Assembly (NCBI GenBank): GCA_002010065.2
Contig: MTMD02000008.1
Location: forward strand, 124,001 to 188,000
Reading direction: 5' to 3'
DNA length: 64,000 nucleotides
DNA from: Candidatus Pyrohabitans jungbluthii
GTDB taxonomy: Archaea > Hydrothermarchaeota > Hydrothermarchaeia > Hydrothermarchaeales > BMS3B
Of the stretch, positions 55,821-64,000 are shown piece after piece. Made by a program: the position numbers and the translations under genes. Position 1 is the first letter of the stretch; every line of letters begins with the position of its first letter. Under the pieces are notes generated by a model. It ran no database searches, was not told where the DNA came from, and worked only from the letters and a program-made list of their open reading frames with translations.

Positions 55821-57956
55821 TTGGATGTGGTGGGGATTAATGTCCTTGGAAAATTAAAACTTGGAACTAAGTTCCTTCTTGTTGTCGGAACTGTTGTAGC
55901 TGTGGTTATCTCATCTTTTTTTGTCTGGGAATACAAAGAACTGGAAAAACACATAATAAGTGGGGTAGAGAAGCAGGCTGAGATAGCCTTCGAGCAGATC
56001 GTTATAACCCGCCAGTGGAGTGCAGATTACGGAGGGGTATACGTTGAGAAAAGGGCAGGTGTGGAGTCCAACCCCTACCTCCGTGAAATCGGGATTAACC
56101 CAGATATAATTGATATTGAAGGAAAAAAATACACCTTAAAGAATCCTGCCCTCATGACAAGGGAAATCTCAAGTTATGCTGAGGCAAAGGGAATTCATCA
56201 ATTCCATATCACCAGCCTCAAGCTTATCAATCCCAACAATGCCCCGGATGAGTTTGAAAGGCAGGCGCTTGAAAAATTTGAAAATGGAATAAAAAGCGTT
56301 TCTCAGATAACAATTAAAAAAGGCACTCCAGTCTTCCAGTACATGGCACCTATTTATGTAGAGGAGGCGTGCCTGAAATGCCACGGGCATCTGGGGTATA
56401 ACGTGGGGGACATTGCAGGGGGCATAAGCGTCTTTGTGCCCATGCAGGAGGCGTATCTGGCTATTCAAAATACAAAAAGAAATCTCTTCTTTCTTGCAGC
56501 AGCAATAATACTCGTTTTAGAAGCAAGCCTCTATTTGTCAATAAAAAAGATGGTAACGAAGCCCTTAGAAAAACTTACCAGAGGTGCTGAAGAAATTGGA
56601 AAAAGCAATCTGGACTACAGGCTTGAGATAGAGAGCAGCGACGAAATAGGCAGACTTGCTGGAGCTTTTAACGATATGAGTTCAAAATTGAAGAAGTCCC
56701 ATGAGGATATAAAGCATAAAGCCGAGCAAATTGCTCTGATGCGGGACATCGACAAAGCTATACTCTCCACAATGCGCATAGATAAGATGGTCCCTGCGAT
56801 TCTCGGGAAAATAAACAGTGTAATATCCTGCGACTATGCTCATGTAGCCATTCTTGATGAAAAAAATAGAGACTTCTATGTTATTGGCTCTTCTGCGGAA
56901 AATAAGGCCTCTATTAGTTGCTTCAAGATACCATTTGAGCAGGCTTCTCAGTGTCCTGTTTTGAGAGATAAAAAACCCATGATTTGCGGGGATATAACCC
57001 AAGAAAACCCCTGCAGCGCATGCATCTTCAATTTGAAAATTGTGGAGGAAGGGGCTCGTTCTACATTAATTGTACCACTTCTCGCAGGGGAGCGGGTATT
57101 AGGTCTCCTTCATCTTGGAAGCCTCACCAACGACGCATTCAATGAGGAGCACATGGCAATAGCGCAGGAACTCGCAAACCAGCTTGCAGTCGCTCTTGAG
57201 AATGCAAGACTGATAGAAGAACTTAACAATGCTTATAAGAAGCTTGAAGAAAACTATCTCGATTTAAAAGAGATAGACAGGGTAAAAAACGACATCATCG
57301 CAAACGTTTCTCACGAGCTTAGAACGCCATTAACCATTGTGAAGGGTTTTATTGAAATTGCGATGGAAGAAGAGGATAAAGAGGAGAGAAATGAACTCCT
57401 TTCAATGTGCAGGAAGGCACTATTCAAGCAAAATAGAATTATAGACGACCTGATAAATGTATCGGAGTTCGAGAAAAAGGAATACAAAATAAAATTCGAA
57501 AATGTTGATTTAGAGCATGTTATCCACATTGCCAAAGAAGAGATTAAATCTTACGCACTTGAAAAGGATATTACCATAAAAACGTCTGTAGAAGAGAGCC
57601 TGCCTGATATAAAGGCAGATTTCGAGGCCTTGAAGCATGCAATTACTAATTTACTTGACAACGCAATAAAATTCAACAGGAAGGGCGGAGAGGTTGTCAT
57701 AGAAGCACGGCGAAAAGACAATGCGATTGAAGTATGCATTGCAGATACAGGTATTGGTATTCCCAAAGACAAAATACCTAAGCTGTTCACACCTCTATAC
57801 CAGATCAATGCCACCACTACTCGAAAATTCGGCGGCACTGGCATGGGCCTGGCGGTTGTCAAGAGAATTATTGAAGCCCACGGTGGAAAAGTATGGGTGG
57901 AAAGTGAGGAAGGTAAAGGAAGCAGATTTTGTTTTACCCTACCTATTCAAAGATAA
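55821..57956 (+). CDS. Sensor histidine kinase: CxxCH (DUF3365-like) sensor, HAMP, GAF, HisKA, HATPase
   Basis: [64 protein letters not shown]. Confidence 0.92.
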   Translation: MDVVGINVLGKLKLGTKFLLVVGTVVAVVISSFFVWEYKELEKHIISGVEKQAEIAFEQIVITRQWSADYGGVYVEKRAGVESNPYLREIGINPDIIDIEGKKYTLKNPALMTREISSYAEAKGIHQFHITSLKLINPNNAPDEFERQALEKFENGIKSVSQITIKKGTPVFQYMAPIYVEEACLKCHGHLGYNVGDIAGGISVFVPMQEAYLAIQNTKRNLFFLAAAIILVLEASLYLSIKKMVTKPLEKLTRGAEEIGKSNLDYRLEIESSDEIGRLAGAFNDMSSKLKKSHEDIKHKAEQIALMRDIDKAILSTMRIDKMVPAILGKINSVISCDYAHVAILDEKNRDFYVIGSSAENKASISCFKIPFEQASQCPVLRDKKPMICGDITQENPCSACIFNLKIVEEGARSTLIVPLLAGERVLGLLHLGSLTNDAFNEEHMAIAQELANQLAVALENARLIEELNNAYKKLEENYLDLKEIDRVKNDIIANVSHELRTPLTIVKGFIEIAMEEEDKEERNELLSMCRKALFKQNRIIDDLINVSEFEKKEYKIKFENVDLEHVIHIAKEEIKSYALEKDITIKTSVEESLPDIKADFEALKHAITNLLDNAIKFNRKGGEVVIEARRKDNAIEVCIADTGIGIPKDKIPKLFTPLYQINATTTRKFGGTGMGLAVVKRIIEAHGGKVWVESEEGKGSRFCFTLPIQR

Positions 57957-58155
57957 TTTAGATTCTGAACCAGAAATTAAGCCCATAGGAGTATCTGATA
58001 AAATGATTATTCTTTCTTTCCGATATTATTAGATAAAAGGAGATTATTTTCATGTCGCTGGTAAATACCCAGACAACAAGGGAAGGATTGTTATTCTTTG
58101 GCCCCATCTGTATTTATTCACAAAACATAAGCGTGGATGTTCCGTAGCCGGATGG

Positions 58156-59157
58156 ATGCTGATAATGCGCTCCAAGCAGGATGCCGAGGTTATCTTCATT
58201 ACTAATGAAGCTGCCATGCCTGGTGAGATGTTGCTAATGATACTCAATTTCATTACTCTGGCTTTCTCAATAGTCGTGCTAGCATACGCCAGCGACTACT
58301 TCACGGAGGGTGCGGCAAAAATTGCGCGAAGACTTGGTGTCTCAAAGTTCATCATCGGCGCAGTGGTGGTTGGATTTGGCACCTCTTCGCCCGAGCTTTT
58401 CACATCTGTTTATGCGTCGCTCTCGGGCACTGGCGGCATCGCCATAGGAAATGTGATTGGCTCAAATATCGCCAACATCGGCCTTATTCTAGGTTTAGCA
58501 GCGTTCATCAGGGCAGCGATTATAAGGAAGGATGTAGAGTTCAGAAACAGTATCGCCTGCCTTCTACTCACTGTTATGGCGAGCGTGCTGATTCTACAGG
58601 GCTATGTGATCTCACTCCTGGACGGCATCCTCCTACTTGTAGCATTTACCTTTTATATCGTATACTCAATCAAAAATCCGGCCAACTCCACCTATGCTCC
58701 AGACGTAACTGAAGATGCAAAAGGGGCGGGGGTTCACGTGGTGTTTGGGCTTGCAGGGGTTTTGATAGGAAGTGTGTTGCTTGTAAACTCCGCCGTAGCC
58801 ATTGCCCACACTCTCGGCATACCTGAGTCGGTCATCGGGCTAACTCTGGTTGCCTTCGGCACAAGTGTGCCTGAGCTTGCGGTGTCTTTAGTAGCGGCAA
58901 AGAAGGGCTACTTTACCATGGTGCTTGGAAATGTGGTGGGCAGCAATATATTCAACATCCTGCTTGTGCTAGGCGCTGCCGCAGTTGCTAACCCCATTTT
59001 TGTTGATGATGCAATAGCTTTCAGGAGCACCCCAATGATGCTGATAGTTACTGCCTTAATGTTACTATTTATGAGAACCGGATGGAAGATTACGAGGGTG
59101 GAGGGATTGGTACTCCTCCTCTCCTACGGCGTGTTTCTGTGGGTGAGTTTCAGCTGA
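58156..59157 (+). CDS. CaCA-family Na+/Ca2+ exchanger (YrbG-like)
   Basis: GAVVVGFGTSSPELFTSVYASLSGTGGIAIGNVIGSNIANIGLILG; LVAFGTSVPELAVSL...GNVVGSNIFNILLVLG; start may be near 58216. Confidence 0.92.
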   Translation: MLIMRSKQDAEVIFITNEAAMPGEMLLMILNFITLAFSIVVLAYASDYFTEGAAKIARRLGVSKFIIGAVVVGFGTSSPELFTSVYASLSGTGGIAIGNVIGSNIANIGLILGLAAFIRAAIIRKDVEFRNSIACLLLTVMASVLILQGYVISLLDGILLLVAFTFYIVYSIKNPANSTYAPDVTEDAKGAGVHVVFGLAGVLIGSVLLVNSAVAIAHTLGIPESVIGLTLVAFGTSVPELAVSLVAAKKGYFTMVLGNVVGSNIFNILLVLGAAAVANPIFVDDAIAFRSTPMMLIVTALMLLFMRTGWKITRVEGLVLLLSYGVFLWVSFS

Positions 59158-59171
59158 CTAACAGTGACAAC

Positions 59172-59425
59172 TTAACTATTTATCCTTTTTAACAACCTCT
59201 CTACAACGCTAAGGAACTCTTCTCTGTCAAAATGCAGACCTCCCAGCCGTTAGGCTCTGGCATCATAACGTCCAGCAGTATTACGTCTGGGATCTCCGAT
59301 TTAAGCTTCTCCAAGCACTCTGCCCCGCTCTCCGCCTCAGCGACGCTGTGCCCGACCATCTCCAGCATCCTCCTGGCCACAAACCTCACCCCGGGCTCAT
59401 CATCCACCAGCAGTATCCTCGCCAT
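59172..59425 (-). pseudogene. Response regulator receiver domain with internal deletion and frameshift
   Basis: [34 protein letters not shown]...VILLDVMMPEPNGWEVC then frame jumps to FDREEFLSVVERLLKRINS* (final receiver helix) in another frame. Confidence 0.75.
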
Positions 59426-61283
59426 TCTTCTCCCTCCAGATGGGCAGGGTGAAGCAGAAGGTCGAGCCCTTACCAAGCTCGCTCTCCACCGTTACCCTTC
59501 CTCCGTGCGCCTCTACCACCTCCTTCACTATGGCAAGCCCCATGCCTGCGCCGCCGTAGCGCCTCGTGGGAGAGCTGTCCACCTGGTAGAAGCGCTCGAA
59601 GATCTTATCCAGCCTGTCTTCGGGTATGCCTATGCCGGTGTCGCTCACGCAAACTTTTATCATACCATGCTCCTTCTCCGCCCGGATGTTGATTCTCCCT
59701 CCCTCTCTGTTGAACTTAATGGCATTATTTAGCAGGTTGCGCACTACCAGCTTGAGTTGCTCCCTATCCGCTCTAACCTTTGGAAGGTCCTCAGCCAGAC
59801 TAATCTCCATCGTAAGCTTGGCTTTAACCAGCATGGGCTTGAACTCGTCGCTCACCTGCTTTATCAGCTCGGCCACGTCCACCGGCTCGAGCTTGAGCCT
59901 TCTCTCGCCCTTTCTTATCTTAGCTGCCTCTATCAGGTTCTCCACAATGAAATTCTGGCGGGTAAGCGCATCTTCCGCCATCTTCAGAAGCCTATTCCTC
60001 TCCTCCGGGTCTTTCTCCTGCCTCGCCAGCTCTATTGCGCCCCTGGCAATGGTTAATGGTGTTCGGAGCTCATGGCTCACGTTGGCTATAATGTTGCCCT
60101 TCAGCTCGTCCAAGCTTTTGAGCTCCTGATAGGCTCGCCGGAGCTCCTCATACGCCCTCCTCAGCTCCTCATAAAGCCTGGCGTGCTCCACAGCCACAGA
60201 AGTAAGCGTCGCCAGAAGCACAAGCGTTCTGATGTGCTCCTCTGTGAACCTCATTTTTCTGCGGTTCGCCACGTACAGCACGCCCAGGGGCTCACCCTTC
60301 CCGGACATGAAGGGTACAGCTAGGAAGGAGACTAGTCCTTCCTTCCTGACGGCGTCGTAGGGAGGGTTTACTAGGCGCGGGTCGGTGAAGAAATCCTCCA
60401 CAACCACTGGCTTCCTTTCCTTCACCACCAGCCAGCCGAGTCCTGTCCCTCTCTCAAGCTCTATGTTCTCCAGCTCTCGGGTGCGCGTGCCCACAAGGGT
60501 GTGGTGACGAATCACATCTCCCTCCACAAAGCCAAAGAAGGCCACGTCCGCCTGGGTTAATTCCCTCGCCTTGCTCACAATAAACTTGAGCAGGGACGAA
60601 AGCTCGTGCCTCTCAATTATGTTTCTTTGGATCTCAACAACCACCTCAAGCTCCTCAATTGAGCGCCTCAGCCTATCCTCCAGCCGCTTGCGCTCTGTTA
60701 TTTCGCGGGCGATACTGAGGATCGCAGGTGAACCCTCGTACTCAATGAGCCTGCTGCTTATTTCAACGGGTATTCGAGACCCATCCCGCCTAAGGTAAGC
60801 TGTCTCGAAGGAGAGCCTAGTCCGCCGGTCCAGCTCCGTGAGCCGCTCCCGCGCTAAGGTAGCATACTCAGGAGCCTCTATGTCTGCCATTTTCATCTGC
60901 AAAAGCTCATCTCGGCTGTAGTCAAGCAACTCGCATGCGGTGAGATTAACCTCCAGGAAATGCCCCTCAAAGTCATGAATGAAGATGGCATCAGCCGCGT
61001 TGTCGAAAAGGATTCTGAACTTCCTCTCGGACTCCTGTTTCCTGCTCACCAGGTAGGCGAAGGCTGTCGAAAGTACAGGCGCAAGGAGAATCAGAATGTG
61101 GAAGAAGGGGATAAACAGTGGCTCCGTCTCTGTGAGGTGGACGAAAAGCTCGCTGAAGCCTGCCTTCTCTTTGTACTCATAAGAAAGATACGAGAGGAGC
61201 ATCACCCAGCCGCTCGCACCTATGGCAATGCTCAGCTTCCGAGATTTTATGGTTAGGGTCAGTTTTTTCAGAAATTTTAGCAT
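59400..61283 (-). CDS. Sensor histidine kinase: TM, PAS, GAF, HisKA, HATPase
   Basis: [64 protein letters not shown]. Confidence 0.92.
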   Translation of the reverse strand: MLKFLKKLTLTIKSRKLSIAIGASGWVMLLSYLSYEYKEKAGFSELFVHLTETEPLFIPFFHILILLAPVLSTAFAYLVSRKQESERKFRILFDNAADAIFIHDFEGHFLEVNLTACELLDYSRDELLQMKMADIEAPEYATLARERLTELDRRTRLSFETAYLRRDGSRIPVEISSRLIEYEGSPAILSIAREITERKRLEDRLRRSIEELEVVVEIQRNIIERHELSSLLKFIVSKARELTQADVAFFGFVEGDVIRHHTLVGTRTRELENIELERGTGLGWLVVKERKPVVVEDFFTDPRLVNPPYDAVRKEGLVSFLAVPFMSGKGEPLGVLYVANRRKMRFTEEHIRTLVLLATLTSVAVEHARLYEELRRAYEELRRAYQELKSLDELKGNIIANVSHELRTPLTIARGAIELARQEKDPEERNRLLKMAEDALTRQNFIVENLIEAAKIRKGERRLKLEPVDVAELIKQVSDEFKPMLVKAKLTMEISLAEDLPKVRADREQLKLVVRNLLNNAIKFNREGGRINIRAEKEHGMIKVCVSDTGIGIPEDRLDKIFERFYQVDSSPTRRYGGAGMGLAIVKEVVEAHGGRVTVESELGKGSTFCFTLPIWREKNGEDTAGG

Positions 61284-61554
61284 CACATTTCCCTCACAGG
61301 CTGTGTCCCCCTGAAGCATGTGATTTTTTGAGCATATATAAATATCTTACTTAAAAATTTAACTTCAGTGTCTAAGCATAACATATATTCTCCCATCAGC
61401 TGTAAATATGGTACCCTCAAGTGATACATCACAACACTCTGTCTACCCTATCTGAATCCTTAAAGGATGAAATTAAAAATTTTAAGGAACTAATGTAAGG
61501 CAAAAAGCGCTATATTTAAGTAGTAGCGGTGTACTATATTGATTGGGGAGCATG

Positions 61555-62868
61555 AAACGCTGGATTTCAATGCGGGAGTATGTATTTGGGATTTTCCTTA
61601 TGAGCCTTGGGGTAGTATTGAACATCCTGTACTGGATGACTGAGCTTTTCATACGAAAGGAGACTCTCTACGGAGATTTCATGGAAGATCCGGTGGCTCA
61701 CACGTTGATCATCCTCTTCATACCCATAATGGTTGTAGTGGGCTACCAGTTCATGCAGGAGCGCAGGCTCAGGGCGCAGGTAGAGGAGGCGAGGCTTAAA
61801 GCTGAGCAGTCGCGGGAGAAGCTTCAGGAGTTCTTCAGAGAACTTGAAGGCATAATGCACACCGTACCCGCGGCGGTCATCACCACCGACGGCGAGGGGC
61901 TCATAAACTTCTTCAACCGCCGCGCCATGGAGTACCTCAAGAGGGGCGAGGGGGAAATTCTTGGCACTCCAATATGGGAATACTTCCAGGAACCAGAGGT
62001 GGAGGCCACGATACGGAAATTGCTCAGCGGCGAGCTTAAGGAAAAGATGGTGACCTTGGAGGCCACGCTCCACACCGGAAAGGCGGTGCAGCTCTCAATT
62101 TCGGCTGTTCCCGGAGGCGACAGGAAGGTGGAAGGCGTCGGCGTTGTCGCATCCTTGCTGGACATAACCAGGCTGAAGAAGCTTATGGAGGAGCTGGAGG
62201 AGACAAATCGCTATAAAAACCTTTTCCTGGACATACTTCGCCACGACCTGCTCAACCCTGCTGGCGTTATAGACAATTACATAGACCTCCTGCTAGAGGA
62301 CGCTAAGGAAGGCGAGAAGGAAGACCTCACCGCCATGAAGCGTGCTGTTAAGAAGATTTTAGACATAATTGAGGATGCCGCCAAGCTTGCTAAGCTGGAG
62401 AGAATCGAGCCGAAGTTCAAGGATATGGACCTTGACAGCGTAATCAGAGAGGTGATAGAGGATTTCAAGCCCCTGCTCAGGGAGGCAGGGATGGAGGTTG
62501 AGTACACCTCCAGGAGTGGCCTTTCCATAAAGGCGAGCCCTCTGCTCTACGATGTTTTTGCTAATCTTTTGAGCAACGCCATAAAGTACGCGAGGGACGG
62601 TAAGAAGGTGGTCATCGAGGTGGAAGACGATGGAAGTAACTACATCATTCGGGTTAAGGACTTCGGCGAGGGTGTGCCGGACGAGTTCAAGAAGGTTATA
62701 TTTGAGCGCTTCAAGCGCAAGGAGAAGCGCGGGGTAAAGGGCACAGGTCTGGGGCTTGCCATAGTCAAGAGGATAGTGGAGATGCACTCCGGCAAAGTGT
62801 GGGTGGAGGACAACTCCCCTAGGGGCGCAGTTTTTGTGGTTAAGCTGCCCAAGCGCAGGGAAGGCTAA
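61555..62868 (+). CDS. Sensor histidine kinase: 2 TM, PAS, HisKA (HDLLNP), HATPase
   Basis: VPAAVITTDGEGLINFFNRRAMEYL; LRHDLLNPAGVIDNYIDLL; GTGLGLAIVKRIVEMHSG; longer start at 61543 possible. Confidence 0.92.
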   Translation, partial: KRWISMREYVFGIFLMSLGVVLNILYWMTELFIRKETLYGDFMEDPVAHTLIILFIPIMVVVGYQFMQERRLRAQVEEARLKAEQSREKLQEFFRELEGIMHTVPAAVITTDGEGLINFFNRRAMEYLKRGEGEILGTPIWEYFQEPEVEATIRKLLSGELKEKMVTLEATLHTGKAVQLSISAVPGGDRKVEGVGVVASLLDITRLKKLMEELEETNRYKNLFLDILRHDLLNPAGVIDNYIDLLLEDAKEGEKEDLTAMKRAVKKILDIIEDAAKLAKLERIEPKFKDMDLDSVIREVIEDFKPLLREAGMEVEYTSRSGLSIKASPLLYDVFANLLSNAIKYARDGKKVVIEVEDDGSNYIIRVKDFGEGVPDEFKKVIFERFKRKEKRGVKGTGLGLAIVKRIVEMHSGKVWVEDNSPRGAVFVVKLPKRREG

Positions 62869-63015
62869 GCCTTCCAGTGCTCCCTCTCTTCATCCTATAT
62901 CAACGGGTATATTAAATTCCGGCATATTTTTCCCTTTGTTTTATCCTCTCCTTATATGCTTTCATTTTACAAATTAAAGATTAGAATAGAGGAGGGAGGA
63001 TTAGTTATTACAAAA

Positions 63016-63118
63016 GTTTAGAAACCTGCGTAACTCTTTAAAAAGGTGCTGGAGGAGGTCTGTGAAAACAGCCTCAGCAGACCCCCAGCACCCTAAACCT
63101 GCCTAGTAGCGCTGGCAG
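63016..63118 (+). ncRNA. Candidate structured RNA: GTTTAG/CTAAAC helix, 8-bp GGTGCTGG/CCAGCACC stem, GNRA-capped inner hairpin, 3' CTGCC/GGCAG hairpin
   Basis: Complementarity read directly in the convergent intergenic space; strand assumed from a TATA-like TTATATGC near 62953. Confidence 0.4.
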
Positions 63119-63134
63119 ACGATGCCGATAAGCT

Positions 63135-63563
63135 TCACTCTGCACTTACCTTTGCCTCATACTTTGAGGGACACTTTACAAGCAGCTTATTTGCTATGAG
63201 TGTATCCCCGCGGAGTGTGCCTATGGCAACGACGTCTATCTGCGAGTTGGGATCAAACTCCTTATCCAGCGGGAAGGTTGCGGGTATAACACCATAGTAG
63301 GCCACCTTTATGCTCGCCTTGCCGTCGGTGAGGGTGAAGTTCAGATTCTTGGGCACCCAGCTTACTGTGCCTTCAACCACATAACCCTGAACCTGGACCT
63401 GCTTGCCCTGGTAGCTCTGGGCGTTATTAACAACCTCGCTCACACTCTTGTAGGGGTTCACAAAGCTCTCGCTAGAAGTCGTGCTGAAGGCTATGCCAAC
63501 AAAAACCAGAACTACCGCAACACCCACAAGGTATTTGAGATTCTTTGCGGTCTTCTTATCCAT
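63135..63563 (-). CDS. ccmE: CcmE-like cytochrome c maturation OB-fold protein (CXXXY type)
   Basis: N-terminal TM anchor; GKQVQVQGYVVEGTVSWVPKNLNFTLTDGKASIKVAYYGVIPATF...LIANKLLVKCPSKYEAK. Confidence 0.82.
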   Translation of the reverse strand: MDKKTAKNLKYLVGVAVVLVFVGIAFSTTSSESFVNPYKSVSEVVNNAQSYQGKQVQVQGYVVEGTVSWVPKNLNFTLTDGKASIKVAYYGVIPATFPLDKEFDPNSQIDVVAIGTLRGDTLIANKLLVKCPSKYEAKVSAE

Positions 63564-63593
63564 ACCTTCACCTCAAAAATAAAAAAGGAAGAG

Positions 63594-63662
63594 CTACATG
63601 CAGCTCTTGTGGCACTTACAGGTTGTATATGCAGCTTTCTTCTCCCTCTTCACAATTCTCAT
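63594..63662 (-). CDS. Candidate 22-aa Cys-rich small protein MRIVKREKKAAYTTCKCHKSCM
   Basis: ATG preceded by GGTGA RBS-like sequence, TAG stop; lies between the promoter-like repeat and ccmE. Confidence 0.35.
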   Translation of the reverse strand: MRIVKREKKAAYTTCKCHKSCM

Positions 63663-63692
63663 AATAATCACCGAGTTATTTACTGTTCGGGC

Positions 63693-63733
63693 GATACATA
63701 TATTTTGTGCTTTACAAACTGTCAAACTTCTGG
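63693..63733 (-). repeat. Second copy of the 41-bp promoter-like repeat (see 4188..4228)
   Basis: 37/41 identity in inverted orientation. Confidence 0.9.
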
Positions 63734-63742
63734 ACACCTTAC

Positions 63743-64000
63743 TTATTTCTCCGCAATGATGAAACGAAAGACTGAAGTCAAAAGCCATTCCTCTTTGACT
63801 ACCCTGAACCCGGCTTTCCTTATGTTCTCAACCGTTCGTCTGTTTATCTCAGGTCCAAAGACCCTCGCTATTGGATTAAGCACGTCTAGAATCACTCCAC
63901 CAATTTCATTCTCACACCTCATGTGTTCCAGAAAGTAAACTCTACCCCCCGGTTTCAGCACCCTGTAGAGCTCTCTCAGACCTCTTATCGGATTCTCTAC
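63743..64000 (-). CDS. SAM-dependent class I methyltransferase, C-terminal part; runs off the right window edge
   Basis: VENPIRGLRELYRVLKPGGRVYFLEHMRCENE...NIRKAGFRVVKEEWLLTSVFRFIIAEK*. Confidence 0.8.
   Translation of the reverse strand, partial: VENPIRGLRELYRVLKPGGRVYFLEHMRCENEIGGVILDVLNPIARVFGPEINRRTVENIRKAGFRVVKEEWLLTSVFRFIIAEK

Noticed and set aside
1-64000. CRISPR array
   Set aside because: No regularly spaced direct repeats noticed on reading; no cas genes.

Overview
This 64 kb window is a gene-dense chromosomal segment of a euryarchaeon, probably a thermophile. Euryarchaeal markers include FtsZ, TBP, TFE-alpha, aIF2-beta with a TRAM domain, FEN-1, Tfx, Lhr helicase and RNase J. Pathway genes cover coenzyme F420 (cofG/cofH), coenzyme M by the cysteate route (cysteate synthase plus fused ComDE), the mevalonate pathway (mvk-ipk-fni), histidine (hisF/H/A/G), cobamide (cobY/cobS), tRNA thiolation (TtuA-like plus a ubiquitin-like protein), and polyamines (speD plus a BpsA-like branched-chain polyamine synthase). 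Coenzyme M plus F420 suggests a methanogen or alkane oxidiser; that is inference. There are two tRNA genes: an intron-containing tRNA-Trp(CCA) and tRNA-Arg(TCG). The right third is rich in two-component signalling: five histidine kinases, two of them with CxxCH heme motifs, and a CXXXY-type CcmE-like gene nearby. Observations most worth a second look: (1) an AT-rich single-gene island (about 38.76-40.68 kb) encoding an HNH nuclease fused to a long uncharacterised helical region, with an 11-bp inverted repeat flanking its core promoter; (2) a duplicated 'methyltransferase 3' end + promoter + leader' module found 60 kb apart in front of a rhodanese gene and a CcmE-like gene, one copy being a frameshifted relic, with a 22-aa Cys-rich mini-ORF only in the other copy; (3) a candidate structured RNA with a GNRA tetraloop at 63016-63118; (4) a RuvC/RNase H-like protein paired with Lhr; (5) an internally deleted response-regulator pseudogene; (6) a 25-codon upstream ORF in front of speD; (7) nested dyads at several promoters. 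No CRISPR array, rRNA or recognisable intact transposase was seen. Product names come from reading translated motifs by eye; no database search was run.
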